NCBI GenBank assembly: GCA_041309605.1
Contig: JBFYZH010000061.1
Span: 8,064 to 72,063 of the forward strand
Origin: JALOPX01 sp041309605
GTDB lineage: Bacteria > Krumholzibacteriota > Krumholzibacteriia > Krumholzibacteriales > Krumholzibacteriaceae
Reading direction: 5' to 3'
DNA: 64,000 nucleotides
The notes beneath the pieces were generated by a model. The model did no database searches. It had not been told where the DNA came from and was given only the letters and a program-made list of their open reading frames with translations. The position numbers were made by a program, and so were the translations under genes. Shown in pieces: positions 32,642-42,511 of this stretch (within the stretch, counting starts at the first letter, position 1; the number at the start of each line of letters is the position of its first letter).

Positions 32642-35356
32642 CTAAAACATGTATGAAAACGACAGCGAAATAACCGAGCTTCTGGAAAGGGTCGAATAAG
32701 TCTCCGCGAACGGACCGCTCGTGAAAGCCACATTTTTCCTCCCCAGATTTTTTACTGTAAACTTGACGTCGAGCCGGTCGCCGATACTCTGGTTGACGGC
32801 CAGATCGACGAGATCCCTGGATTCCTCGTACACGTCCTCGTCCCTCGTATCGCCGACAGCGTCGAGACGCCTGCCGAGCCTGTTATAAAGAATGTTGACG
32901 GAGGTGCCCCAGCGCAGCTCCGTATACATGAAAGACGCGTTCGCAGTCCAGGGAGCCTGTCCCTGCATCGGTCGCTCGGCGACGGTGACGATCTGCTCGC
33001 CCAGCTCGTTCGTTCTCGCGTCCTTGTACTCGATCCAGGAGTTAACGCGCGTATAGTTGCCCGCGATGGAAAAACGATCGAAAAACCGCCCGAGAAAACC
33101 GAGCGTCTTCCTGATTTCCAGCTCCCAACCGGTGTTTTTCCCCGTCGGCGAATTGAACCATGTTCGCGTATACCGCTCGGGCGCAGGCATGAGTTTTTCC
33201 TCTATCGCGTCCTCGATGTCCTTATAGAACCAGCTGAACGCGATCAACTCCCCATCGCCGATGAAGGTTTCTATACGCGCGTCGTAATTGCGGATGGCCG
33301 CCCGCCTGAGATTGGGATTGCCCAGGACATTCTGAGTTTTGTCGAGATCGTAGTAGAGAACATTAGCCATCTCGCGAAACTCCGGGCGGTTTACGGAGCG
33401 GTTGTACGAAAGGCGGAGATTCAAGGATGGAACGGGGCTGAGCGTGAGGGCCGCGGATGGAAGAAGGTCGGTCTTGTCGATTGCCGCCGTGAACGGCTCC
33501 GGATCGTCGATGGCCTTCACCGTGTTCACCTGCTGCCGCCAGTGCTCGCTTCGCGCGCCTCCGACGATTCTGAGCCGGAAGAGCTTCGTCTGAAAGGCGC
33601 GGTCGAGCATCGCGTACCAGGCGGCCAGACGCTGTGACGCATCGTATTCGCCTGTGAAAACGGTAACCGGCAGAAAAGTGAACATTTTTGATCCGTAATG
33701 CTCGGGCGAGAATACCGTTTCGATCGGAAGCACGAGAAGATCGTAATTCGGGGCGCGCACGGTCGAAGGATCCGTGCTGTAGGCGTCGATGCCGAAGGTT
33801 CTTTCCCTGCCCTCGCCGAGCCATCCGGTTTTCGCCGTCGTTCCGCCTATCGGGACGGTGATGTCGACCCCCGCTCCCCGCGAAACCTCGTTGAGCCTCG
33901 ACCATGTACGGTAGTTGTCCTTGAAGGTCCGCCAGACGCCCTCCTCGAATTCCACGTGCCTGCGGTCGGGCTCCGATGCTTTTGAATCGCCGTAATATCC
34001 CCGCCAGGCGACACCGATGTTCCGTACCCCGGAAAAAGTGTGATCGCCTGAAACCTGGAAAAGATAGAGCCTTCGCTGGTCCCACTCGATCGTCTGTCTC
34101 TCGGTGAACTCGCCTGACACAGGCAATCCGCTGGAAACGCTGATCTTTTCCTCGCCGGAACGAATGAAATTGTTGCGCAGGCTGAACTTGTGCGCCGAGG
34201 AAAGCCTGTAATTGAGGTTCAGCAGACCGCTCGACAGAACGGAATGCTGGAACCTCGTTCCTTCGAAACTAAAAAGCGGGAACCCCCGAAAGGTCGGTCG
34301 CTCGATAAAATCTACCGCCTGATAATTACTTCTGTACATTAGTGCGGCGATGTAACCGAGCTCGGACGAGCCGATCAGATGGTTATTGCCCGCTGTAAGG
34401 CTGTAGCTGGCGTTAAGGGGCGCTTTCAGTCCCCGAAGCGTCCAATTGTTAGGCAGAACCCTTGCCAGATCGTTGCCTGTGACGCCGGCCGGCAGGTCTC
34501 TGCTCCCATCGTCATAACCAAGCCAGTCTTTTCCCCCACCCTGGGATGTAAAAAATCCCCTGGTCGACGCCTCATTATCGCAGGATGTGGACATCGACGC
34601 CTTGAGAAGCGGCTCTGACGGAAATTCGAGGGTCCGAATCTGCACGAGACCGCCGCTGAAATCCCCCGGAAGATCGGGTGTGGCCGCCTTGACGACCGAA
34701 GTCGCCGTAATAAGATTTGAAGGGATGATATCGAAGGTGAAACTTTTCCGGTCGCTGTCCGTGTCGGTGCTCGTGACGGCGACGCCGTCGAGCGACGTGG
34801 AATTATACCTGTCGGTCACGCCGCGGATGAAAACGAACTTGTTGTCCACTATGGAAAGACCGGTGATGCGTTTGAGAATATCGCTCGACGAGGCGTCGGG
34901 GGACTTGGCGATCATCTCCACGCTGATGGCGTCCCCGATCGTCGCGGCGAGCTGCCGTTCGGCGAGTACCGCCGCTTCCGTCGAAAGAACCCTGTCCGCC
35001 GATACTATCATGTCGTCTATGCGATATTCGTTCAGGGAAGAGATCATAAGCCTGATTTCCACCTCGACAATGCCCCGTTCGCCGACAATGACGCCCTTCT
35101 CCATCTTCGTTTCGTAACCGTCGCACGTAATGCGAAGATCGTAGGTTCCGGCCGGCACAAAGAGGATCTGGAAATCGCCGTCGAGATTGGTCGTGCCGCC
35201 GAGTCCCGTCCCGACGATCGATACCGTCGCGGCGGAGATCTTCTGCCCCGAGACGGCGTCAATGACTATGCCTCGAAGCGCGGTCGCGGAGGTCGTTCCA
35301 TACGAAAGCGCGATTCCGAGAGTCAGGATCGTGGCGATTGCGAATGCTTTTTTCAT
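32642..35356 (-). CDS. TonB-dependent receptor with carboxypeptidase-regulatory-like N-terminal domain
   Basis: 904 residues. Signal peptide (MKKAFAIATILTLGIALSYG), then a carboxypeptidase-D regulatory-like beta sandwich (about 26-108, ALRGIVIDAVSGQKISAATV) and a plug (about 125-250: ATIGDAISVEMIAKSPDASS, DNKFVFIRGVTDRYNSTSLD, PDLPGDFSGGLVQIRT). The barrel shows RLSYNRSVNRPEFREMA and ends VISLSFSYMF with terminal Phe. The DUF-type plug end with GDFSGG is typical of SusC-like/FCB receptors of unknown ligand. The next gene is a T9SS-tail secreted protein and the TonB2 operon follows, so receptor, partner and energiser form one neighbourhood. Confidence 0.92.
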   Translation of the reverse strand: MKKAFAIATILTLGIALSYGTTSATALRGIVIDAVSGQKISAATVSIVGTGLGGTTNLDGDFQILFVPAGTYDLRITCDGYETKMEKGVIVGERGIVEVEIRLMISSLNEYRIDDMIVSADRVLSTEAAVLAERQLAATIGDAISVEMIAKSPDASSSDILKRITGLSIVDNKFVFIRGVTDRYNSTSLDGVAVTSTDTDSDRKSFTFDIIPSNLITATSVVKAATPDLPGDFSGGLVQIRTLEFPSEPLLKASMSTSCDNEASTRGFFTSQGGGKDWLGYDDGSRDLPAGVTGNDLARVLPNNWTLRGLKAPLNASYSLTAGNNHLIGSSELGYIAALMYRSNYQAVDFIERPTFRGFPLFSFEGTRFQHSVLSSGLLNLNYRLSSAHKFSLRNNFIRSGEEKISVSSGLPVSGEFTERQTIEWDQRRLYLFQVSGDHTFSGVRNIGVAWRGYYGDSKASEPDRRHVEFEEGVWRTFKDNYRTWSRLNEVSRGAGVDITVPIGGTTAKTGWLGEGRERTFGIDAYSTDPSTVRAPNYDLLVLPIETVFSPEHYGSKMFTFLPVTVFTGEYDASQRLAAWYAMLDRAFQTKLFRLRIVGGARSEHWRQQVNTVKAIDDPEPFTAAIDKTDLLPSAALTLSPVPSLNLRLSYNRSVNRPEFREMANVLYYDLDKTQNVLGNPNLRRAAIRNYDARIETFIGDGELIAFSWFYKDIEDAIEEKLMPAPERYTRTWFNSPTGKNTGWELEIRKTLGFLGRFFDRFSIAGNYTRVNSWIEYKDARTNELGEQIVTVAERPMQGQAPWTANASFMYTELRWGTSVNILYNRLGRRLDAVGDTRDEDVYEESRDLVDLAVNQSIGDRLDVKFTVKNLGRKNVAFTSGPFAETYSTLSRSSVISLSFSYMF

Positions 35357-35608
35357 AAGTTCAGGCGGCCTTTCGAACGGCCCGCGAATCCGGTTTTCCC
35401 GGCAGAGAATCCCGCCGGCGTTTCTTTACGCTTGAAAATGTACCCGTGCGGTGTTCAGGGAATTTGAGGGAATAATTAGAATTTCATGTAGCGCCACGAT
35501 TCATTGAAAGGCCGGGGTGGCTTTTGAGGTTCCGGCGACCCTGTAACCTTGCAGGTCCCCGGCAATTAATCAATTAATTCAATAATCCTCCCGGTGGAAT
35601 CTTTGGGA

Positions 35609-37744
35609 TCATAGGGGCTGAGAAGTTTTTCTTCCAAAGTGAACGGCGACAACGGCGATCCCCGCGATCAGAACGATGCCGGCTGCGGCCATGAAAACGG
35701 CTTTTGTACGGCGCCGGGCTGCGGCGGTCTCGTTACGCGCCTTAGCCTCCTCATTCAGCCGCGGAATCAGCGCTAGAGCGAAATCGAGGATCCTGTCTTC
35801 GGGCCGGGTGAACTCGTCGAATGACATTTTTACCTCGAAATCGGGGATGACGCCCCGTCCCCACGGGATGTCGGCCGCGCCTTTTTCCTCGAAGATCTCC
35901 TTGACGAGCGGGACGACGAGTTCAAGACCGGTATTGTCGAGGTTCACGCTGGCGAATTTAGTCGCGTTGAGCTGGTAGTAGGTGGAGCCTGTTTCCCTTC
36001 CGACGATCACACCCCGCCCGTGTTTGTGGGCGATCCCGGCGAAGATGGTCGAGGCCGAGATGGAGAACTCGTTCGTCAAAACGATCAGGCGGCCGCCGAA
36101 GTGAATGCTGTCGCAGGGGGCGACCTCCGTAAATTTCTCTGCCGGAAGATAAAATCCCTCCTTCCCTCCGACAGGCCGATATTCCGTGAACATCCCCCTG
36201 CTCTCCGGGCCGTAGTTGTAGCAATGTTTGAAAAAATCGTATGTGTCGTTCTTCATCACCATGCTGCCGGTGGCGCCTCGAAACGGTTTATCGGCGAGAA
36301 GCGAAAAGATGAACGCCATCGCCTCCGGATCGCCGCCGGGATTGTCGCGAACGTCGACAATCAGGTTGCCGACCTTCTCCCTCGATACATTCCTGATGAA
36401 CGCTGCGATATCGTCGAGATCCTTCTCGTAAAGCTGAAAGGTGTTGATGTCGAGCATCGCCGTGGCCGAATCGATGCGGCTCGTCTCGAAATGCCCCTCG
36501 ATGCGCGAGCCCCTGTTCCAGTCCGGCCTGAGCCGATCCTGGGGGATGCGCGCGTATACCAGGGACCGTTCTGTCCCGTCGGAGAATCCGAGAACGAGCC
36601 CGCTCCCCTCCTTCTTCGCGGTGAGCGCCCCATAGTAGCGCCAGAAGGAGGAAAGCATGAGCCTCTCCGACTGTGACTCTATATAGCCGTCCGTGCCATA
36701 GATAAGATTCTCCACCTCCGGGATCAATCCGGCCGCGTCGACTCCGTCTATCGTAGTCACGGTTTTTCCGAGAAGGTCGGAGTGCTCTTCGGTCGCGCGA
36801 AACACCTTCACCTTGCCCCCCTCGAGACCGAAGAGAACCGGAGGCGCCGAATTGTCCGTGGAGGCGTACCTTCTCGCGAGAAGACCCGTGTGGCTGTCCC
36901 TGAGCGCATGCATGACCGGCAGAAGCTTCAGCCAGAAATCGCGCGAGGCGATCGGTTCGTCGATGCCGGCCAGACAGGCGTCGAAGATGCTGTCCATCCG
37001 CGCCTTCGGCGTGTAGTCGTACAGGCCGGGATGCCCCTCCTCAAGCGAGGCCCTGAATACGGCGAAATCCTCTTTCAGATCCTCCACCGGGTGCTTGTGC
37101 GTGAGATAATCGATCGTTTTGACGTCGGGCGGCAAATAAGAGCTCTTCAGGCCGAATATCGACATCGGATCGGCCGGTTTCGTATTTATGCTTCTGCTGA
37201 AGTCGATGCAGGGCTGGTCTATTCCCCGGTAGGCGAACCCGACCTTCCCGAGGACCTCGCCCCTCCTGATTTCATATCCAGTCCTGAACGTTTTGACGGG
37301 CCTGAGACCCGATATAAAGTAGGTCTCGCCCTCGGCGACCTCGATTGCAATCGCAAGGCCGACGAATTTCGGGTCGACCTTCACTTTCATCCGCTCGCCG
37401 ATCGACCGGGATATTTCCTCCCTTATCATGGCATCCCTGAAGACAAGGCTGTCGGGATCGTCGACATTGAAAGTCATGCAGTATGTATGCGCCAGATAAC
37501 AGGTGAAGTAGAAACTCGTGACAATGCCGTCGCGCGGAGCGAGGACATCGGTGCCTTCGCCCGCGTTTATGAAAAGGTCGGCAAAATTCAGTTCGCTCCC
37601 GATGTAGTCCTGCGGCTTGCAAACGATTCCCTCCCCCGCGGCCGCGCCTTCGATCGGCCAGAGGTCCTGTCCCTGCAGGCTTGCGGGTATGGCGAGGGCG
37701 ATAAGGACCGCATGCAACGCGAAGATCGTTTTCGACATGGGCAT
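35609..37744 (-). CDS. S41-family (CtpA/TSP-like) protease with N-terminal M23-like domain
   Basis: 711 residues. AAAGGAATCGTTGAAC fits ATG 37744 better than the in-frame TTG at 37750. A signal peptide precedes a domain (about 25-190) with the beta-barrel features of M23/lysostaphin-type or LysM-linked peptidases (DVLAPRDGIVTS, GYEIRRGEVLGKVGF), but the M23 zinc motifs HxxxD and HxH are not evident, so it is probably a binding fold. The S41 part spans about 215-660: RDSHTGLLARRY, VDVRDNPGGDPEAMAFIF, and the nucleophile region TNEFSISASTIFAG, where the Ser lies before the alpha helix. A C-terminal membrane helix (about 685-703) anchors it. Combining the two is unusual. Substrate unknown; stands alone, divergent from the next gene. 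Confidence 0.8.
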   Translation of the reverse strand: MPMSKTIFALHAVLIALAIPASLQGQDLWPIEGAAAGEGIVCKPQDYIGSELNFADLFINAGEGTDVLAPRDGIVTSFYFTCYLAHTYCMTFNVDDPDSLVFRDAMIREEISRSIGERMKVKVDPKFVGLAIAIEVAEGETYFISGLRPVKTFRTGYEIRRGEVLGKVGFAYRGIDQPCIDFSRSINTKPADPMSIFGLKSSYLPPDVKTIDYLTHKHPVEDLKEDFAVFRASLEEGHPGLYDYTPKARMDSIFDACLAGIDEPIASRDFWLKLLPVMHALRDSHTGLLARRYASTDNSAPPVLFGLEGGKVKVFRATEEHSDLLGKTVTTIDGVDAAGLIPEVENLIYGTDGYIESQSERLMLSSFWRYYGALTAKKEGSGLVLGFSDGTERSLVYARIPQDRLRPDWNRGSRIEGHFETSRIDSATAMLDINTFQLYEKDLDDIAAFIRNVSREKVGNLIVDVRDNPGGDPEAMAFIFSLLADKPFRGATGSMVMKNDTYDFFKHCYNYGPESRGMFTEYRPVGGKEGFYLPAEKFTEVAPCDSIHFGGRLIVLTNEFSISASTIFAGIAHKHGRGVIVGRETGSTYYQLNATKFASVNLDNTGLELVVPLVKEIFEEKGAADIPWGRGVIPDFEVKMSFDEFTRPEDRILDFALALIPRLNEEAKARNETAAARRRTKAVFMAAAGIVLIAGIAVVAVHFGRKTSQPL

Positions 37745-37974
37745 GTTCAACGATTCCTTTCCTCTCTCTGTGTTTTCTGAATATGGAATCCACCGGCGCT
37801 TCCTGAATTAAAACATGAACGCGGATTTGGTTCCAATTTGCCGGGCTGCAGGCCCGCAAGCCCCGGCTTGCCGATCCGGAAATACCGATTATATTTTGCT
37901 GGTCAACAGGCATGGCACCGCGAAATGATGAATTCAAATTCATCGGCGCGAGGCGCAACGGCAGGGGGACGCAA

Positions 37975-38442
37975 TTGAACTATAAAATCTACGGCCTCAT
38001 CACGATCCTGATGCATTTCGCGGGGCTCGCGATAGGTTTCGCGGCGATACTGCCATTCTCGACGCTCCACGCGATCGTCTACCTGATCCTGGTCGTAGCC
38101 ACGACGCTGGGCCTTGTGTACTCCTTCTGCTCAAAATGCCCGTGTCACGAAAGGCAATGCAGCCACGTAGTCCTCGGGCCCATCGCAAGAATCCTGCCGC
38201 GAAGAAAAGTCTGTAGGTACGAGGCCGCCGATTACTGGGGTCTCGGCGTATCGTTCTTCGCCCCGGCCGTCTATCAGGGTTACTGGATCTGGAAGCACGC
38301 GGTGCTGCCGTACGTTTTCTATTCGCTTTTCGCCGCGACGATCGCGCTGATACTTCTCAAGGTCTGTCCGCAATGTAAAAACGTCAATTGCCCGTTCAAC
38401 CGCCATCCGCAAAATCCGAAGTATCGGCGGCCGGAGGGCTGA
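37975..38442 (+). CDS. Cysteine-rich small membrane protein, unknown function
   Basis: About 155 residues if translation begins at TTG 37975 (GGGGG with 6-nt spacing); an ATG at 37912 in the same frame has no good ribosome site. There are four hydrophobic segments. Two Cys clusters face the same side: CSKCPCHERQCSH (about residues 45-57) and CPQCKNVNCPFN near the C-terminus. The eight Cys plus His could bind metal or an iron-sulphur cluster, or form a zinc ribbon at the membrane. I know no family with this pattern. Divergent from the protease gene and convergent with the kinase-like gene, so its context gives no clear clue. Confidence 0.6.
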   Translation: MNYKIYGLITILMHFAGLAIGFAAILPFSTLHAIVYLILVVATTLGLVYSFCSKCPCHERQCSHVVLGPIARILPRRKVCRYEAADYWGLGVSFFAPAVYQGYWIWKHAVLPYVFYSLFAATIALILLKVCPQCKNVNCPFNRHPQNPKYRRPEG

Positions 38443-38472
38443 CGATACGATAGCGCTCGGGGCTCCCGCCCT

Positions 38473-39063
38473 TTAACCGTACATGATAAGAAGGGTCATC
38501 ACCGCCCCCGAGAACAGGGGCACCGTCAGGTTGTCGTCGACGGGCAATGGAAGAAATTCTATAAGTGCTCCGGCGAACGATCCGACGACGGCGACCCTCA
38601 TCGAGGATGCGGCGAGATAAATCGCGGGCACACATACGAGAAATCCGGCAAGGCTCCCCTCGATCGACTTTTTCCTCAGCCTGATTCTGCCGTACCTTTT
38701 TCCCACGATCATGGCGACCGGATCTCCGATGGCGATGCAGATTATCGCGCCGAGCACCGCTTCTTTCGGATACAGCACCGCGCACAGCAGCAGGGAGAGC
38801 GCGTAATAGAGCGAGGTGGTCGGGCCCGTTTTCTCCCTATCTCCCGCGAGAAATCCGAGATGCCGCCAGAACAGCTCGTCACCTTTTTTGGTCGTAAACC
38901 TCACGACGTCGATCAGCGCGAGGAGAAACAGGGCGATCGACAGCAGCCAGAGATCGGCGTGCCAGGGAGCGCCGTGACCGAACAGGACGAAGACGAACAC
39001 GACTGCGCCGGTGAGGGAATGCCAGAGCGAGCGGTAATAGTTTATCGGTGGTCTGCCATCCAT
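38473..39063 (-). CDS. SEC59/DGK1/VTE5-like CTP-dependent polyprenol or phytol kinase
   Basis: 196 residues with about six membrane helices. Family motifs: IGDPVAMIVGKRYGRIRLRKKSIEGSLAGF (read as the GDP and KSIEGS elements) and EFLPLPVDDNLTVPL near the end. Members phosphorylate dolichol, phytol or diacylglycerol using CTP. Length is normal for the short bacterial form. Which lipid is used here cannot be told. Transcribed alone toward the cysteine-rich membrane protein gene, with stops 30 bp apart. Confidence 0.82.
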   Translation of the reverse strand: MDGRPPINYYRSLWHSLTGAVVFVFVLFGHGAPWHADLWLLSIALFLLALIDVVRFTTKKGDELFWRHLGFLAGDREKTGPTTSLYYALSLLLCAVLYPKEAVLGAIICIAIGDPVAMIVGKRYGRIRLRKKSIEGSLAGFLVCVPAIYLAASSMRVAVVGSFAGALIEFLPLPVDDNLTVPLFSGAVMTLLIMYG

Positions 39064-39251
39064 GACGGCATTGTATATAATGCGATTGCGAAAGCCAAAG
39101 GATTGTTTTGCGCCCTGATCATCCCAGTCAAAAACTCAAAGGCTGGTTGACCACTACCTGTTTCCGGAGTAAACTGCCTGAGAAATGCCTTCGCTGAGTG
39201 AACGTATCTCTGGTATATTGGGCGGCAGCGATACAAGCGGGACTGGAAACA

Positions 39252-42200
39252 ATGAACGCACCCAGGGAAATACTCGATCTCATGGCACGATTCGACCTGC
39301 ACCGCGAGTCGTACATGTCCGGCCAGTATAACGAGACACAGCTTCGCCGCGAATTCATCGATCCGTTCTTCAAGTGCCTGGGTTGGGATGTCGATAATTC
39401 CGCCGGCCTAGCCGAAGCGTACAAGGATGTCATACACGAGGACGCCATCAAGATAGGCGGCTTTCTGAAGGCCCCCGACTACTGTTTCCGCATCGGCGGC
39501 ACACGCAAGTTTTTCATCGAGGCAAAGAAACCGTCTAAAAATCTCAAAGACGACATCAGCCCCGCCTTTCAACTGCGCCGCTACGCCTGGTCGGCAAAGC
39601 TTCCTCTAAGCATTCTCACCGATTTCGAGGAGTTCGCAGCATACGATTGCCGTATCAAACCGGTTAAGACGGACAAGGCGTCGACGGCACGAACCCTATA
39701 CCTTACTTACGGTGAATATGCGGAACACTGGGATAAGATCGCGTCGATCTTTTCGAAGGACGCGGTGCTCAAAGGCTCATTCGACAAGTACGCCGAAACG
39801 TCCGCGCTCAAGAAAGGCACCGCCGAGGTCGACGGCGTGTTTCTGGGCGAGATAGAATCCTGGCGCGACACCCTCGCGCGGAATATCGCCATTCGCAACC
39901 CGCAGCTCAGCCAGAGGGAGCTCAATTTTGCCGTACAACGAACGATCGACCGGATAATATTTCTTCGCATATGCGAGGACAGGGGAATCGAGAATTACGG
40001 CCAGCTTCAGGCCCTCCAGAACAGCCGCGACATCTATAAACGCCTCTGCGAGATCTATCATCGCGCCGACGATCGATACAACTCCGGGCTTTTCCATTTC
40101 CGAGAGGAAAAGGACATCGCCGAATCGCCCGACGGATTGACGATGAATCTCGCCATGGACGACGCCTCGCTCAAGGCGATCATCAGGAATCTCTACTATC
40201 CCGACAGCCCGTACGAATTTTCGGTGCTCCCCGCGAGCATACTCGGACAGGTCTACGAACAGTTCCTCGGCAAGGTGATACGGCTCACTGCCGGCCACCG
40301 GGCGGTCGTCGAGGAGAAGCCAGAGGTGAAGAAAGCCGGGGGCGTCTACTACACACCTGACTTCATCGTGAACTACATCGTCTCCAGGACAGTCGGCAGG
40401 CTTGTTGAAGGGATGACGCCCGGGATGGTCGCCGGCGCCGCAAACGGCCGTCCGCCGATGCGAGTACTCGATCCTGCCTGCGGTTCGGGTTCTTTTCTTA
40501 TCGGCGCCTATCAGTATCTTCTCGACTGGCACCGTGACTGGTACGTCGCCGACGGGCCGGAGAAATGGACGAAGGGCAAATCCCCGCGGTTGTACCAGGG
40601 ACCGTCAGGCGACTGGAGGCTCACGACAGCCGAGCGAAAACGCATCCTGCTCAACAACATTTACGGCGTCGATATCGACCCCCAGGCCGTCGAGGTGACC
40701 AAGCTTTCCCTGCTTCTCAAGGTGCTCGAAGGAGAGAACGAGCAGACGCTGAGCAGCCAGATGTCGCTTTTCCACGAACGCGCACTCCCAAGTCTCGCCG
40801 GTAATATAAAGTGCGGCAATTCGATCGTCGGGCCCGACTTCAACGATGGCGCGCAGATGGATCTCATGGACGAAAATGAACTGTATCGCATCAACGCGTT
40901 CGATTGGGGGAGGGAATTTCAAGAGGTTTTCCGGAGCGGCGCGCCCGGGTTCGACGCGGTAATCGGAAACCCGCCCTACGTCAGGCAGGAACTCCTCGGA
41001 GAGTTCAAGCCCTATTTCCAGAAACATTATGAAACCTATCACGGGGTCGCCGATCTGTACGTGTATTTCATCGAGAAGGGCGTATCGCTTCTTCGCGACG
41101 GCGGTCTCTTCGGGATCATCGTCGCCAACAAATGGATGAGGGCGAATTACGGAATGCCGCTTCGCCGGTGGTTCAGGAGGCAGCACATACTCGAGATAAC
41201 CGATTTCGGAGACCTGCCCGTTTTCCAGAAGGCGACTACATATCCATGCATCCTGCGAATCGAGAAGTCGGAGCCGGAGGCTTCTTTCGGGGCCGCGCAT
41301 GTGGAAACACTCAAAAATCTCGATCTCGAGGATTTCGTCGGGAAACACGCATTCAGGATAAGCTGCTCCGGCCTCGACGATAAGGGATGGTCGCTCGCCG
41401 GTGATGATGCGCAGGCTCTTCTGGACAAACTCAGGCAAAAGGGGCAGCCGCTTGGGGAATACGTTAACGGTAAAATATTCCGGGGCGTTCTGACCGGCCT
41501 CAACGAAGCGTTCGTCATCGACACGGCGACAAGCGATCGTTTGATTTCCGAGGACCATCGAAGCGCGGAACTGATCAAGCCGTTCCTTGCCGGAAGGGAC
41601 ATCAAGAGGTATGAACCGCCTGAATCCGACAAACACCTCATTCTCATCCCAAAAGGTTGGACGAACGAGCGCTTGAGCAATAAAACTGAAGCATGGAAAT
41701 GGTTCAAAGGTTAATACCCCGCAATCGCAACTCACCTGGAGCCCTTCGCCGAAAAAGCGCAGAAGCGCTGCGACAAAGGCGATTATTGGTGGGAACTCAG
41801 GGCGTGCGATTACTATCTTGAATTTGAAAATCCCAAGATCGCGCTTCCAGATATTTCAAAACACGGAGACTTCACACTCGATTCTGTTGGATGCTACTGC
41901 GGCAACACCTGCTATATAATCCGCAGTTCCGACGAATACCTCCTGGCCTTGCTCAATTCAAACCTGATGACATTCTGTTACAATTGCATGTCCGCCAGCA
42001 TCAGAGGCGGTTATTTGCGCTTCTTCATTCAATATTTAAATCAGTTGCCCATCCTCTCTAAAGTGGAAAACAATACGAAAGATGTTGGATTGTGCAATAA
42101 AATCGCTGAATTGAGTTCTCAAATGTTACATTTGCATCAACAATTGAAAGGTATCAAGGTCGCTGCCGACAAAACCGCCCTCCAGCGACAGATTGACGCC

Positions 42201-42284
42201 ACGGATGAGCAGATCGATCGCCTGGTATTCGAACTGTACGAACTCACTCCGCAGGAAATCGACCTGATCGAAAAGCATCGATAG
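39252..42284 (+). pseudogene. Type IIG restriction-modification enzyme gene interrupted by an in-frame TAA
   Basis: The reading frame from ATG 39252 (GGACTGGAAACA upstream) encodes an N-terminal PD-(D/E)XK-like nuclease region (KAPDYCFRIGG … FFIEAKKPS), a helical linker, a gamma-class N6-adenine methylase (DPACGSGSFLIGAYQ, VIGNPPYVRQELL) and the start of a TaqI-like target-recognition domain. At 41712-41714 an in-frame TAA follows WKWFKG. The same frame continues at once with YPAIATHLEPFAEKAQKR, CDYYLEFENPKIALP and a final coiled coil ending at 42284. Relatives have a sense codon at that place. About 190 C-terminal residues, including most of the recognition domain, are cut off. One substitution, or a sequencing error, would explain it. 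No separate S or R gene lies nearby. Confidence 0.82.
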
Positions 42285-42511
42285 GTGTCCAATCCGACCT
42301 GCCGATTATCAGGATAAGAAAACAGAATTACCGCTGCAACAATTGAACAATATCAATTCTTTTTTGAATTCCAGGGATTTCCCAGCAATCTCGCAACAAC
42401 CTTTGCGACAAACTTGCGACAAAACTCGTGACAATCACGCTATGACACTACTGTGACACGAGCTATGACAACAACAGATTATCGGGGAGCGCAAATTTGT
42501 ATCGTTTTTAC
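42285..42511. other. Intergenic region with phased (G/A)(C/T)GACA hexamers
   Basis: Convergent spacer between the restriction gene and the DUF6880 gene. Six matches to RYGACA begin at 42405, 42416, 42428, 42442, 42453 and 42465, i.e. every 11-14 bp, with a seventh imperfect one (GCAACA) at 42393. No ORF of note. Such regular spacing near one helical turn can mark a repeated protein-binding site. Confidence 0.5.

Noticed and set aside
35357..35608. Cobalamin or other riboswitch upstream of the large TonB-dependent receptor
   Set aside because: GC-rich hairpins are possible in the leader but no conserved riboswitch core was found.
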